DNA of 64,000 bases from Aldersonia sp. NBC_00410 (GCF_026342035.1 NZ_JAPENM010000002.1:372001-436000), one strand, 5' to 3'. Numbered from the stretch's first letter, positions 46,084 to 57,321 are shown. The notes: a model not told the origin generated them from the sequence alone. A program made the numbers and translations.

Positions 46084-47249
46084 CGTGCAGACCGTACTTT
46101 CACGTTGGAGCGTCCGGCGGTGTGGGCCCACAACGGTCCGAAGATCCTGCGCCGGAATACGACCGCGAGAGCGAGCAGCCAGACGAGGCAGAGACCCCAG
46201 ATGGACGTGGCCGCTGTCTTGATGCTGTTCATCGCGCCGCCGAAGCCGGTTTCGGGGCCGTAGGTCGGCAGGTGCGGGGCAGCGGCGCTGGACGGGTAGC
46301 CGGCGGGAGCCGCACCGTAGTTCGGGTACGGGTACGGGTACGGGTACGGGTACGGGTAGCCGGGCGGGGGCGCCGGGTAGCCGGTGCCGGGACCCCAGGG
46401 CCCGGGTGGCATCGGCGGTCCCATGGGGACCACGAATGGGAACAGGCCCAGCGCGCTGCCGGTGATGATGGGGACGAAGAGGCCCAGGACAGCGGGAAGG
46501 CCCCCACCGAAGCCGCAGGCTATGTTGCCGCTGCCACTGCCGGTTCCGCTTCCGGTCCCGGTGATGCCGGCAGATCCGCCGGCGCCACCGGAGCCGGAGG
46601 CTTCGGGCACGGGTGAGCGATCGCCGGGGCACTGGCAGGGGTCGTTGGGAATGATCTCCCCGTCGCCTGCTCCGCCCGCGCTGATTCCGGCAGAGCCGGT
46701 GCCGATCGCGGTGCCGGTCGTGCTGCCGGTGGCGCTGCCGCTGCCGCAGCACGTAGTGGTGGGTGGCGCAGTGGGGTCATCGGGATCAGGCACCGACACA
46801 CAGGGCGCAGATGACCCGGCCAGTAGACGATCTATCAAATCTTCGTCTTCGGGGGGGGCCTGGATCGGCTGTAGCTCCGGGTCGGCAGTGTTGTCGATGG
46901 CGCTGCCCGTGGGTGCGAACATTCCCGCGCTGCCACTGCCGAGCGGAATCGGAAGGCCTGCACTGCCGCTCGGCAGGGATAGGCCTGCACTGCCGCTCGG
47001 CAGCGACAGGCCGCCCGATCCGGCGCCAGCCGTCACGCCCGGTGCTACTCCAGCACTGCCGAGTCCGAGATCGGGACCGCCGACCGCACCCGGTACGGGC
47101 ATCCCGAGCGCGCTGCCGCTGATCGAGATCGCAGGCGCGGGTGGGGGTGGGGGTGGTGCGGTTGCTGAGGGTTCGGCGGAGACGGGAGCACTACACAGGG
47201 TCAACGCGAGGGCAATACCCATCACGACAGCGGTCCATCTGAGGGTCAT
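46080..47249 (-). CDS. Low-complexity exported surface protein, probable sortase substrate
   Basis: A 389-residue exported protein. Signal peptide 1-25 (cleavage after SAPVSA), Pro run at 32-37, Gly/Ser-rich repeats LSLPSGSAG (81-99), several Cys (150, 167, 168, 205, 207, 245), a hydrophobic stretch at 253-275, a Tyr-Pro run at 298-310, and the C-terminal pattern LPTYG-PETG at 327-335, helix WGLCLVWLLALAVVF at 351-365, then RRR and a 20-residue basic tail. Motif, helix and positive charge match a cell-wall sorting signal, though the motif is not canonical LPxTG. The coupled sortase gene follows. ATG at 47249. I do not recognise a named family. Confidence 0.75.
   Translation of the reverse strand: MTLRWTAVVMGIALALTLCSAPVSAEPSATAPPPPPPAPAISISGSALGMPVPGAVGGPDLGLGSAGVAPGVTAGAGSGGLSLPSGSAGLSLPSGSAGLPIPLGSGSAGMFAPTGSAIDNTADPELQPIQAPPEDEDLIDRLLAGSSAPCVSVPDPDDPTAPPTTTCCGSGSATGSTTGTAIGTGSAGISAGGAGDGEIIPNDPCQCPGDRSPVPEASGSGGAGGSAGITGTGSGTGSGSGNIACGFGGGLPAVLGLFVPIITGSALGLFPFVVPMGPPMPPGPWGPGTGYPAPPPGYPYPYPYPYPYPNYGAAPAGYPSSAAAPHLPTYGPETGFGGAMNSIKTAATSIWGLCLVWLLALAVVFRRRIFGPLWAHTAGRSNVKVRSAR
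46323..46358. repeat. Hexanucleotide repeat CGGGTA, six copies
   Basis: Six perfect in-frame copies encode the Tyr-Pro run of the surface protein. Copy-number change by slippage would lengthen or shorten the run two residues at a time without shifting the frame. Confidence 0.85.
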
Positions 47250-47632
47250 TGTTCGTACTTTCGGTTGACGCGTACTTGATTCACACGTGCCCGAGCGCTG
47301 CATAGACTGTTCGACCGCTAGCCGGCTAATCCTCATCAGAGGGTAGCGATAAGGAGACCGGATTGTCCCAGTATGCGAAAATTTCATAGGCCGTGACGTG
47401 CGGAGGAGACTCGAGGCCGAATACAGCCACCACCGCAGACATTTCGCCCCGGTTACCGCGCTACCCGGATACGCTGCAACCTGCACACACCGATGGCCGA
47501 CTCTCACGCGCACCGGACCAACCCACCGGACGAGATCCCGTACACGTACTCGCGTCGACGAGACCGAAGGATCGGCGCGCACGGTTCTGCGATCGCTGTG
47601 GCGTACTGCTGGGCGATCCGAAAGGGGTCCCA
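47250..47632. other. Divergent intergenic region, 383 bp
   Basis: It holds the promoters of the leftward surface-protein operon and the rightward mycolyltransferase. A sequence AAGGAGA followed by TTG at 47364 opens an eight-codon frame (MSQYAKIS), which may be chance. The mycolyltransferase frame is open back to 47393 and includes a CDRC pair (about 47597), but the stretch lacks other coding signs. No IdeR-type box or clear terminator is seen. Confidence 0.5.
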
Positions 47633-48688
47633 TTGCGGCGGAGTCGAGTTCGGGCAGCGATCGCGGCGGCGCTCGTGGCGGCGACGATGGTGATCGTGGA
47701 TGCAGGCGCGGCGCAAGCGCAGCCGGTCGATCCGATCGTGGCGCAACGCAGCCTGATTCGCGCGGTCGCCGCTCCCGACGGCTCACGGATCGTGAGCGCG
47801 AACCTGACGGTGGACAACCATATTTGGATTGACGTGCTCTCCACGGCGATGAACCGTGTCGTCAAGGTCTACGTCCAGCGTCCGGCGGATGCGAGCAGGC
47901 CGCAGCCGACGTTGTACCTGCTCAACGGCGCGGGCGGCGGCGAAGATGCGGCGACCTGGACGGCCCAGACCGACGTGCAGAAGTTCCTGTCGGACAAGAA
48001 TGCGAACGTCGTGCAACCCATGGTCGGCGCATGGACCTACTACACCGACTGGCGTGCCCCCGACCCACATCTCGGGGTCAATAAGTGGCGGACGTTCCTC
48101 ACCGAGGAGTTGCCACCGATCATCGACGCGGCGTTGGGTACCAATGGGGTCAACGCCATTGCCGGACTATCGACCTCGGGCACGTCGGTCTTGCAGTTGG
48201 CCATCTCCCGTCACGGCTTGTACCGCGCGGCGGCGGCCTACAGCGGGTGCGCCCAGATCAGTGACCCGATCGGATATCGCTTCGTCAATGTCACCGTGAA
48301 CACGTGGGGCGGCGGCGACACCATGAACATGTACGGTCCCGAAGGCGATCCGATGTGGCGGGCCAACGATCCGTATCTCAATGCGGAGGGACTGCGGGGC
48401 GTCGATCTGTTCATCTCCACCGGAACAGGCATGCCGGGAATCCACGACAGGATCGATGATCCCCATCTGGTCACACCGGGCGTGGCCGGTCTGCTCAACC
48501 AGGAAGTGGTCGGCGGCGCCATCGAATCGGGCACCAATTGGTGCACACGCAACCTACAGAACCGCCTCGATCAACTCGGCATCGCGGCCACCTACGACTT
48601 CCAGCCCACGGGCACCCATTCCTGGGGCTACTGGGAGGACGCGTTCAAGAAGTCATGGCCGGTGCTCAGTCGAGGACTCGGGATCTGA
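47633..48688 (+). CDS. Antigen 85-type mycolyltransferase (esterase D fold)
   Basis: A 351-residue exported alpha/beta hydrolase of the antigen 85 family, which transfers mycolic acids between trehalose mycolates and arabinogalactan. A signal peptide (VRAAIAAALVAATMVIVDAGAAQA) is followed by TLYLLNGAGGGEDAATWT, MVGAWTYYTDW, the nucleophile elbow GLSTSGTSVLQLA and the catalytic His in GTHSWGYWEDAF. TTG at 47633 with AAAGGGG about 6 bases before it gives a normal signal peptide. The frame continues 80 codons upstream, so a longer product cannot be fully excluded. Its presence shows a mycolate envelope. Confidence 0.88.
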   Translation: MRRSRVRAAIAAALVAATMVIVDAGAAQAQPVDPIVAQRSLIRAVAAPDGSRIVSANLTVDNHIWIDVLSTAMNRVVKVYVQRPADASRPQPTLYLLNGAGGGEDAATWTAQTDVQKFLSDKNANVVQPMVGAWTYYTDWRAPDPHLGVNKWRTFLTEELPPIIDAALGTNGVNAIAGLSTSGTSVLQLAISRHGLYRAAAAYSGCAQISDPIGYRFVNVTVNTWGGGDTMNMYGPEGDPMWRANDPYLNAEGLRGVDLFISTGTGMPGIHDRIDDPHLVTPGVAGLLNQEVVGGAIESGTNWCTRNLQNRLDQLGIAATYDFQPTGTHSWGYWEDAFKKSWPVLSRGLGI

Positions 48689-48735
48689 GCGCGCCGCCAC
48701 CGGGTTACCGATCGTTCGGATACAGGACTTTCGGT

Positions 48736-48806
48736 GGGCGCAGAGGGGTTCGAACCCCCGACCGCTGGTGTGTAAAACCAGAGCTCTACCACTGAGCTAT
48801 ACGCCC
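48736..48806 (-). tRNA. tRNA-Val(UAC)
   Basis: On the complementary strand the 71-nt sequence folds as a full cloverleaf: acceptor GGGCGTA/TGCGCCC, D arm GCTC-AGTGGTA-GAGC, anticodon stem CTGGT/ACCAG around TTTACAC (anticodon TAC), and T arm GGGGG-TTCGAAC-CCCTC. CCA is not encoded. Its 3' end faces the accessory segment at 38-48.7 kb. Confidence 0.95.
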
Positions 48807-48915
48807 GGAGCGACGCCCGAAAGTCGGGAATCGCGCGTTTTGCGAGAGCGACCATACCGCGAAGCCGGGGAACCCAGGAAATCCCGGTCCCCGGCTTCGC
48901 TAGGTCGGTCGGCGC

Positions 48916-49377
48916 CTACTGCGCCGCGGAGAGCGCCCGCTGCCAGGCGGTCAGGTCGCGGGCCTCGCCCGGGCCGTTCATCTCGGCGAACCGGATGACG
49001 CCTTCCTTGTCGACGAGGAAGGTGCCCCGGTTCGCGAAACCGAAGTCCTCGTTGAAGACACCGTAGGACTGCGCGACCGCGCCGTGCGGCCAGAAATCGG
49101 ACAACAGCGGGAACAGGTAACCCTGCTCGGCGGCCCAGATCTTGTGCGTCGGCGAAGGGCCGACCGAGATCGCCAGAATCGCGCTGTCGTCGTTTTCGAA
49201 CTTCGGCAGCTCGTCGCGCACCGCACACAGTTCGCCCTGGCAGGTCCCGGTGAAGGCCAGCGGGTAGAACACGATCAGCACGTTCTTCTTGCCCCGGAAG
49301 TCGGACAGCGTGACCGGCTGGTTGTTTTGATCCTTGAGCGTGAAGTCGGGCGCGACGGTGCCAACCTCGAGCGGCAT
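48916..49377 (-). CDS. ahpE: Peroxiredoxin, AhpE-like
   Basis: A 153-residue thiol peroxidase that reduces peroxides and peroxynitrite. The peroxidatic Cys46 lies in YPLAFTGTCQGELC, and PDFTLKDQNNQPVTLSDFRGK and GTFLVDKEGVIRFAEM are typical. Mycobacterial AhpE is a one-cysteine enzyme; here a second Cys at 51 (C-x4-C) resembles BCP-type peroxiredoxins, so an intramolecular disulfide is possible. ATG at 49377 has AGAGGA upstream; the longer frame to 49488 overlaps the next gene and is rejected. Confidence 0.92.
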   Translation of the reverse strand: MPLEVGTVAPDFTLKDQNNQPVTLSDFRGKKNVLIVFYPLAFTGTCQGELCAVRDELPKFENDDSAILAISVGPSPTHKIWAAEQGYLFPLLSDFWPHGAVAQSYGVFNEDFGFANRGTFLVDKEGVIRFAEMNGPGEARDLTAWQRALSAAQ

Positions 49378-49433
49378 GGAGTTCCTCTGTTCGTCGATGG
49401 GGATATGCGTACCAGCGGGCCGGGCCCGCTCGA

Positions 49434-49859
49434 TCAGCGCTGCTTGGGGGCTCGCGCCTTGGGCTGTACCAGCCGGCTGCCAGTCCACGCGCCGAGCTTG
49501 ACCGCCGAAGTCTGCGTGAGGCCTGCGGTCGGCGCCGACTCGGCGATTTCACTGGGTTCGACGTGTCCGGGCTTGCCGGTCTTCGGGGTCAGCACCCAGA
49601 CGAAGCCCTCGTCGGAAAGTGGCCCGATGGCATCCATCAAGGCGTCGACCAGGTCACCGTCTCCGTCGCGCCACCACAGCAGCACAACGTCGATGACCTC
49701 GTCGGAGTCCTCGTCGAGTAGCTCGTCTCCGATGACCTCCTCGACGTCGGCCCGCAGATCGTCGTCGGTGTCATCGTCCCAACCGAGCTCCTGAACCACC
49801 ATGCCGTGCGAAATACCGAGCTGCTGAGCGAAATTCTGCGCATCCGCCGCGGCGACCAC
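49434..49859 (-). CDS. DUF3052 protein
   Basis: A 141-residue acidic protein with QLGISHGMVVQELGWDDDTDDDLRADVEE, VVLLWWRDGDGDLVDALMDA, GFVWVLTPKTGKPGHVEPSEI and a basic C-terminus. This is the actinobacterial DUF3052 family (Rv2239c in M. tuberculosis, also next to ahpE and aceE). Function unknown. GTG at 49859 is preceded by a strong AGGAGGGA ribosome-binding site. It is divergent from aceE across 254 bp in which I see no gene or clear terminator. Confidence 0.87.
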   Translation of the reverse strand: MVAAADAQNFAQQLGISHGMVVQELGWDDDTDDDLRADVEEVIGDELLDEDSDEVIDVVLLWWRDGDGDLVDALMDAIGPLSDEGFVWVLTPKTGKPGHVEPSEIAESAPTAGLTQTSAVKLGAWTGSRLVQPKARAPKQR

Positions 49860-50113
49860 GGTGGTTCCCTCCTAGCGTTGTGGGTGCAATGTAGTGCTAG
49901 CGAACATTGTTGGCGGCGCAAGCGCAAGCTGATTGGCCAGAATTCGCGAATGTGACTCAGCCAATAATCCTCGTGAGCAGGTGACCTTCGTTGCTCGATG
50001 GGGAAGGATGGGGTGCGCGCCGTTCGGCGTGCGGGCCGCCCACACCCCCGGACGGGTCCGCTGGGGAAGACACGCACACCTCGCGTGCAACCAACCACAA
50101 GGAGCGTCAGACG

Positions 50114-52957
<2,844 letters not shown>

Positions 52958-52972
52958 CCGACCCGCCGGAAG

Positions 52973-53004
52973 CGGTGTATCGGGGAAAGAACCCCGATAC
53001 ACCG
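52973..53004 (+). terminator. Hairpin after aceE
   Basis: A perfect 13-bp stem (CGGTGTATCGGGG at 52973-52985 and complement at 52992-53004) with loop AAAGAA lies 15 bp after the aceE stop and 86 bp before the FAS-II regulator gene. Confidence 0.78.
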
Positions 53005-53090
53005 TGGCACGGTCCACAATGAACCCGGCCGGGAAGCAGGGACGCTGGACGCAACGGTTCGCGGTCGGCGTATGACGGGAGACTGTAGGA

Positions 53091-54398
53091 GTGATACCCG
53101 AGAGCAAACCGCGCCCGCCGCGTCCGGTCACCCCCACCACCACGGAGCGAGAGGTCTATCTCCCGACAGGTGCGCTCGCCGCGGTGAAGCAGGTGCGCGA
53201 CCCGCTCCCGGACACGCTGCTCCGACGGGTCAAGCAGTTCTCTGGGCGACTGTCGACCGAGGCGGTCGCGTCCATGCAGGACCGGCTCGACTTCTTCTCC
53301 GGGCTCGACGCGGATCAGCGCGCGAGTGTCCACATGATCGTGCAGACCGCGGTCGTCAACTTCCTGGAGTGGTTGCAGAACCCGGCTAGCGATATCCGGT
53401 TCAGCCTCGATGCCTTCCAGCTCGTGCCGCAGGATCTGGCGCGCCGGCTGACGTTGAGCCAGACCGTCGATATGGTCCGGGTCGCGATGGAGTTCTTCGA
53501 GCAGTGGCTGCCCGCGCTGGCCCGCAACGAGCGTCAACTGGTAGCCCTGACCGAAGCCGTGCTGCGGTACGGCAGGGAACTCGGCTTCGCCGCTGCGTCG
53601 GTCTATGCGGCGGCCGCCGAATCGCGGGGCGCCTGGGACACCAGGCTCGAGGCCCTCGTGGTCGATGCGGTGGTGCGGGGCGATACCGGTTCGGACATGC
53701 TTTCCCGCGCCGCGACACTCAATTGGGACGCCACGGCACCCGCTACTGTTCTGGTCGGCACGCCGCCCGCCGACGAGGGCGTGTCGGTGATGGGGGCGGT
53801 GCACACCATCGCCCAACGGCACGGGCGGGCAGCACTTGCCGTGGTCCAGGGTTCGCGGCTGGTGACGGTGATCAGTGGCAGCATCTCGGGAGATCCCGCA
53901 AGCACCGCGTTCATGGCGGAACTGATCGAAGCGTTCTCCGATGGGCCGGTCGTAATCGGCCCGACCATGCCGGTCCTCGGCGCCGCGCATGCGAGCGCCG
54001 TCGAGGCCCTCGCGGGCATGGAGGCGGTGGTCGGCTGGCGCGGGGCACCGCGGCCGGTACATGCGATCGAACTGCTTCCCGAGCGGGCACTGCTCGGCGA
54101 TACGGCCGCATTGGCGGCACTCAACGAGCTGCTCGTGCAACCGCTGGCCGCGGCGGGACCGGCACTGACCGACACCCTCGACGCCTATCTGGACTCTGGT
54201 GGCGCGGTCGAAACTTGCGCGCGACAGCTGTTTGTCCATCCAAATACGGTTCGATACCGACTCAAACGAATCACGGAAGTGACCGGCCGCGATCCGACGA
54301 AACCTCGGGACGCGTACGTGCTCCGAATTGCTGCCACACTTGGTCGACTGACACAAAAGGGTAACGAATCACTCACCAATGCAACATCAGCCACATAG
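53091..54398 (+). CDS. mabR: PucR/CdaR-type transcriptional regulator of the FAS-II operon, MabR-like
   Basis: A 435-residue regulator with a helical N-terminal region, a GGDEF-like central domain and a C-terminal PucR helix-turn-helix (SGGAVETCARQLFVHPNTVRYRLKRITEVTGRDP, near 375-410, in part). The position directly before fabD matches M. tuberculosis Rv2242 (MabR), reported to control the fasII operon. GTG at 53091 with GGGAGA eight bases upstream. A 43-bp inverted-repeat region between its stop and fabD is a candidate operator. Confidence 0.88.
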   Translation: MIPESKPRPPRPVTPTTTEREVYLPTGALAAVKQVRDPLPDTLLRRVKQFSGRLSTEAVASMQDRLDFFSGLDADQRASVHMIVQTAVVNFLEWLQNPASDIRFSLDAFQLVPQDLARRLTLSQTVDMVRVAMEFFEQWLPALARNERQLVALTEAVLRYGRELGFAAASVYAAAAESRGAWDTRLEALVVDAVVRGDTGSDMLSRAATLNWDATAPATVLVGTPPADEGVSVMGAVHTIAQRHGRAALAVVQGSRLVTVISGSISGDPASTAFMAELIEAFSDGPVVIGPTMPVLGAAHASAVEALAGMEAVVGWRGAPRPVHAIELLPERALLGDTAALAALNELLVQPLAAAGPALTDTLDAYLDSGGAVETCARQLFVHPNTVRYRLKRITEVTGRDPTKPRDAYVLRIAATLGRLTQKGNESLTNATSAT

Positions 54399-54449
54399 GA
54401 ACCAGATACACCCAACAGCGGTAACAATGAGTGCCACTCGCCCGATTGC

Positions 54450-54492
54450 GGGCAGATTCCTGCAGGTTTGTGGGAACCTCACAAATCTGCCC
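54450..54492. promoter_or_regulatory. Overlapping inverted repeats upstream of fabD
   Basis: An outer repeat GGGCAGATT (54450-54458) and AATCTGCCC (54484-54492) shares its right arm with an inner repeat TTTGTG (54467-54472) and CACAAA (54480-54485). The block begins 52 bp after the mabR stop and ends 59 bp before the fabD GTG. It suits a regulator-binding site in the FAS-II promoter, or a terminator of mabR. Confidence 0.55.
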
Positions 54493-54551
54493 GGAAAGCT
54501 TCATCCCCAACGACACGTCCATAGAACGCCGCCAACGTGTTCCCTGGAGTT

Positions 54552-55469
54552 GTGATTGCGCTGCTTGCGCCCGGCCAGGGTGCCCAGACGTCCGGGATGC
54601 TGATTCCTTGGTTGGAGCTCGCGGGCGCGCGAGACCGAGTGAATCTGTGGTCCAAGGCGTCCGGACTCGATCTGGAACGACTCGGCACCACCGCCTCCGA
54701 TGAGGAGATCACCGACACTGCCGTCACGCAGCCGCTCGTCGTCGCGGCCGCTCTCCTCGCCTGGGTGGAACTGGAGCAGTCCGGGGTTGCGCCTGCGGAC
54801 GCGGTCGTGGCCGGGCACTCGGTCGGTGAACTCGCGGCCGCTGCCGTGGCCGGGGTTATCTCCGCCGACGACGCCGTCAACCTCGCCGCCATCCGCGGTG
54901 CCGAGATGGCCAGGGCGTGCGCACTGGAGCCGACCGGAATGTCTGCATTGCTCGGCGGCGACGAGGAGGCGGTGCTCGCACGTCTCGACGAGTTGGGCCT
55001 GGTGCCGGCGAATCGCAACGCCGCCGGTCAGATCGTCGCGGCCGGTCGGCTCGATGCGCTCGCCGAGCTGGCCGCCAATCCGCCCGAGAAGGCGCGGGTC
55101 CGGGCACTTCCGGTCGCCGGCGCGTTCCACACCGCGTTCATGGCACCGGCCCAGGATGCAGTCACCGCCGCGGTCGCCGAGATCACCCCATCGGAGCCCA
55201 CGCGTACGCTGCTGTCCAACTACGACGGTCAGCCGGTCACCTCCGGCGCCGACGCCATCGAGAAGATGGCTGCACAGGTGACGCGCCCGGTGCGCTGGGA
55301 CCTGTGCACCGCATCGATGCGGTCCGCGCAAGTTTCGGCGATCGTCGAGCTTCCGCCCGCAGGCACGCTCGTCGGTATTGCGAAGCGCGAGCTTCGCGGC
55401 ACACCGACCGTTGCACTCAAGACCCCCGGGGACATCCCGGCAATCGGCGAGCACGGAGGACTCGGATAG
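54552..55469 (+). CDS. fabD: Malonyl-CoA:ACP transacylase
   Basis: FabD loads malonate onto the acyl carrier protein AcpM to feed FAS-II elongation. It shows ALLAPGQGAQTSGML, the catalytic Ser in VAGHSVGELAAAAVAG, the Arg region AAIRGAEMARAC, PANRNAAGQIVAAG and the His in VAGAFHTAFMAPA. GTG at 54552 (VIALLAPGQG) aligns with the mycobacterial N-terminus and gives 305 residues; GTG at 54537 is an in-frame alternative. It heads the operon fabD-acpM-kasA-accD6. Confidence 0.95.
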   Translation: MIALLAPGQGAQTSGMLIPWLELAGARDRVNLWSKASGLDLERLGTTASDEEITDTAVTQPLVVAAALLAWVELEQSGVAPADAVVAGHSVGELAAAAVAGVISADDAVNLAAIRGAEMARACALEPTGMSALLGGDEEAVLARLDELGLVPANRNAAGQIVAAGRLDALAELAANPPEKARVRALPVAGAFHTAFMAPAQDAVTAAVAEITPSEPTRTLLSNYDGQPVTSGADAIEKMAAQVTRPVRWDLCTASMRSAQVSAIVELPPAGTLVGIAKRELRGTPTVALKTPGDIPAIGEHGGLG

Positions 55470-55607
55470 GTTCGCCTCCCGTGGCCGAACGTCGCACCGT
55501 GTTCACCGGGCCATGAACCCGACACGATGTGTCAGCTCGAAACGACACGACGTGTCACCGCTGAAAAGCTCGAAGTTTTCACCCACAAGAAGAAGGGAGC
55601 CACCACA

Positions 55608-55910
55608 GTGGCCGCCACCCAGGAAGAAATCATTGCCGGTCTCGCGGAGATCATCGAGGAGGTCACCGGCATTGAGCCGTCCGAGGTGACCATCGAGAAG
55701 TCCTTCGTGGACGACCTCGATATCGATTCGCTGTCCATGGTCGAGATCGCCGTGCAGACCGAGGACAAGTACGGCGTGAAGATCCCGGACGAGGATCTTG
55801 CCGGACTGCGCACCGTCGGCGACGCCGTCGGTTACATCCAGAAGCTCGAGGCGGAGAACGCCGACGCCGCCGACGCCATCCGCGCGAAGTTCGACGCAAA
55901 GGACGAGTGA
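55608..55910 (+). CDS. acpM: Meromycolate extension acyl carrier protein
   Basis: A 100-residue ACP with the phosphopantetheine Ser41 in [15 protein letters not shown] and an extended acidic C-terminus ([20 protein letters not shown]) typical of mycobacterial AcpM, which carries growing meromycolate chains. GTG at 55608 has AAGGGAG eight bases before it; the frame open to 55527 is not used. It is followed 7 bp later by kasA. Confidence 0.95.
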   Translation: MAATQEEIIAGLAEIIEEVTGIEPSEVTIEKSFVDDLDIDSLSMVEIAVQTEDKYGVKIPDEDLAGLRTVGDAVGYIQKLEAENADAADAIRAKFDAKDE

Positions 55911-55917
55911 GGCCGTC

Positions 55918-57168
55918 GTGACGGGACCTTCCACCAAGAATGGGAATTTTCCCAATGTCGTGGTGACGGCACTTGCTGCGACCACGTCGCTCGCGGGTGA
56001 CGCCGAGACGACCTGGAAGAACCTGCTCAACGGTGAGAGCGGCATCGATGTTCTCGATGAGCCGTTCGTCGACGAGTACGACCTTCCGGTGCGGATCGGC
56101 GGTCAGCTGAAGGTCAAACCGGATACCCTCCTCAGCCGCGTGGAACTGCGCCGGCTCGCCTATGTCGAACAGCTGTCGACGATCCTCGGACGCGAAGTCT
56201 GGAAGAACGCCGGTAGTCCCGATGTCGACAAGGACCGTCTCGCGGTCGCGATCGGCACCGGGCTCGGCGGCGGCGACGCGCTGATCGATTCCGTCGACAA
56301 GCTCAAGAACGGCGGTTACCGCAAGGTGTCGCCGCTCGCGGTCCAGATGATTATGCCGAATGGACCGTCGGCTGTCGTCGGGCTCGAACTGCAGGCGCGG
56401 GCCGGTGTCATCACCCCGGTTTCTGCATGTTCGTCCGGTTCGGAGGCACTCGCCCACGCCTGGCGAATGATCGTGATGGGCGATGCGGACATGGTCGTCA
56501 CCGGCGGTGTCGAGGGACATATCGATGCGGTGCCCATCGCGGCGTTCGCAATGATGCGTGCGATGAGCACCCGCAACGACGACCCGAGGGGTGCCTCGCG
56601 GCCCTTCGATAGGGATCGCGACGGATTCGTCTTCGGTGAGGCGGGCGCGCTCGTGGTCATCGAGACCGAAGAGCACGCCAAGGCTCGTGGTGCGCAGCCC
56701 ATTGCACGCCTGCTCGGGGCCGGCATCACTTCCGACGGTTTCCACCTCGTCGCGCCCGATCCGGAAGGAACGGGAGCGGCGCGTGCAATGGCACGGGCGA
56801 TGCAGACAGCTGGTCTGACCAAGGCAGACATCACCCATGTCAACGCGCACGCCACGGCAACCCCGATCGGGGACACCGCGGAGGCGAAGGCGATCACCAA
56901 GGCCGTCGGGAACCATCCGTCGGTCTACGCACCGAAGTCGGCACTCGGTCACTCGATCGGCGCCGTGGGTGCACTGGAGTCGGTGCTCACGGTGTTGAGC
57001 ATCCGCGACGGCGTCGTTCCTCCGACGCTGAATCTCGAGAACCTGGATCCCGAAATCGACCTCGACGTGGTGCACGGCGAACCCCGCCGCGGCGAGATCG
57101 AGTACGCGATCAATAACTCGTTCGGCTTCGGCGGACACAATGTTGCTCTCGCTTTTGGTCGGGTCTGA
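55918..57168 (+). CDS. kasA: Beta-ketoacyl-ACP synthase, KasA-like
   Basis: A 416-residue condensing enzyme of FAS-II that extends acyl-AcpM with malonyl-AcpM. The catalytic triad is visible at Cys171 ([11 protein letters not shown]), His311 ([12 protein letters not shown]) and His345 ([12 protein letters not shown]), the same residue numbers as M. tuberculosis KasA. GTG at 55918. A kasB paralogue does not follow; the next gene is accD6 after 153 bp containing a hairpin. Confidence 0.95.
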   Translation: MTGPSTKNGNFPNVVVTALAATTSLAGDAETTWKNLLNGESGIDVLDEPFVDEYDLPVRIGGQLKVKPDTLLSRVELRRLAYVEQLSTILGREVWKNAGSPDVDKDRLAVAIGTGLGGGDALIDSVDKLKNGGYRKVSPLAVQMIMPNGPSAVVGLELQARAGVITPVSACSSGSEALAHAWRMIVMGDADMVVTGGVEGHIDAVPIAAFAMMRAMSTRNDDPRGASRPFDRDRDGFVFGEAGALVVIETEEHAKARGAQPIARLLGAGITSDGFHLVAPDPEGTGAARAMARAMQTAGLTKADITHVNAHATATPIGDTAEAKAITKAVGNHPSVYAPKSALGHSIGAVGALESVLTVLSIRDGVVPPTLNLENLDPEIDLDVVHGEPRRGEIEYAINNSFGFGGHNVALAFGRV

Positions 57169-57186
57169 CCCGGCGCCAGAACGGTC

Positions 57187-57216
57187 GAGTGGGCCGCAGG
57201 CAACTGCGGCCCACTC
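57187..57216 (+). terminator. Hairpin between kasA and accD6
   Basis: A perfect 12-bp stem (GAGTGGGCCGCA at 57187-57198 with its complement at 57205-57216) and 6-base loop lie 18 bp after the kasA stop. It may reduce read-through into accD6 or stabilise the upstream mRNA; it occupies the place where kasB lies in mycobacteria. Confidence 0.6.
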
Positions 57217-57321
57217 ACCCCACCCGTTCCGGGGGTTGGGCACCCAACCGGACGGCCACCGCACCAGCCCGCGACGGGCATTCACTTCAGGCCCGTGCAG
57301 CCTGGCCGGCGAGGAGACACC

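Noticed and set aside
46384-47268. Long Pro/Leu-rich open frame on the plus strand
   Set aside because: It is the antisense shadow of the Gly/Ser-rich surface protein; the minus-strand frame has a signal peptide and coupled sortase.
48736-48806. att site duplicate at the far end of the accessory segment
   Set aside because: I looked for the tRNA 3'-end sequence near 37.9-39.3 kb and did not find a copy.
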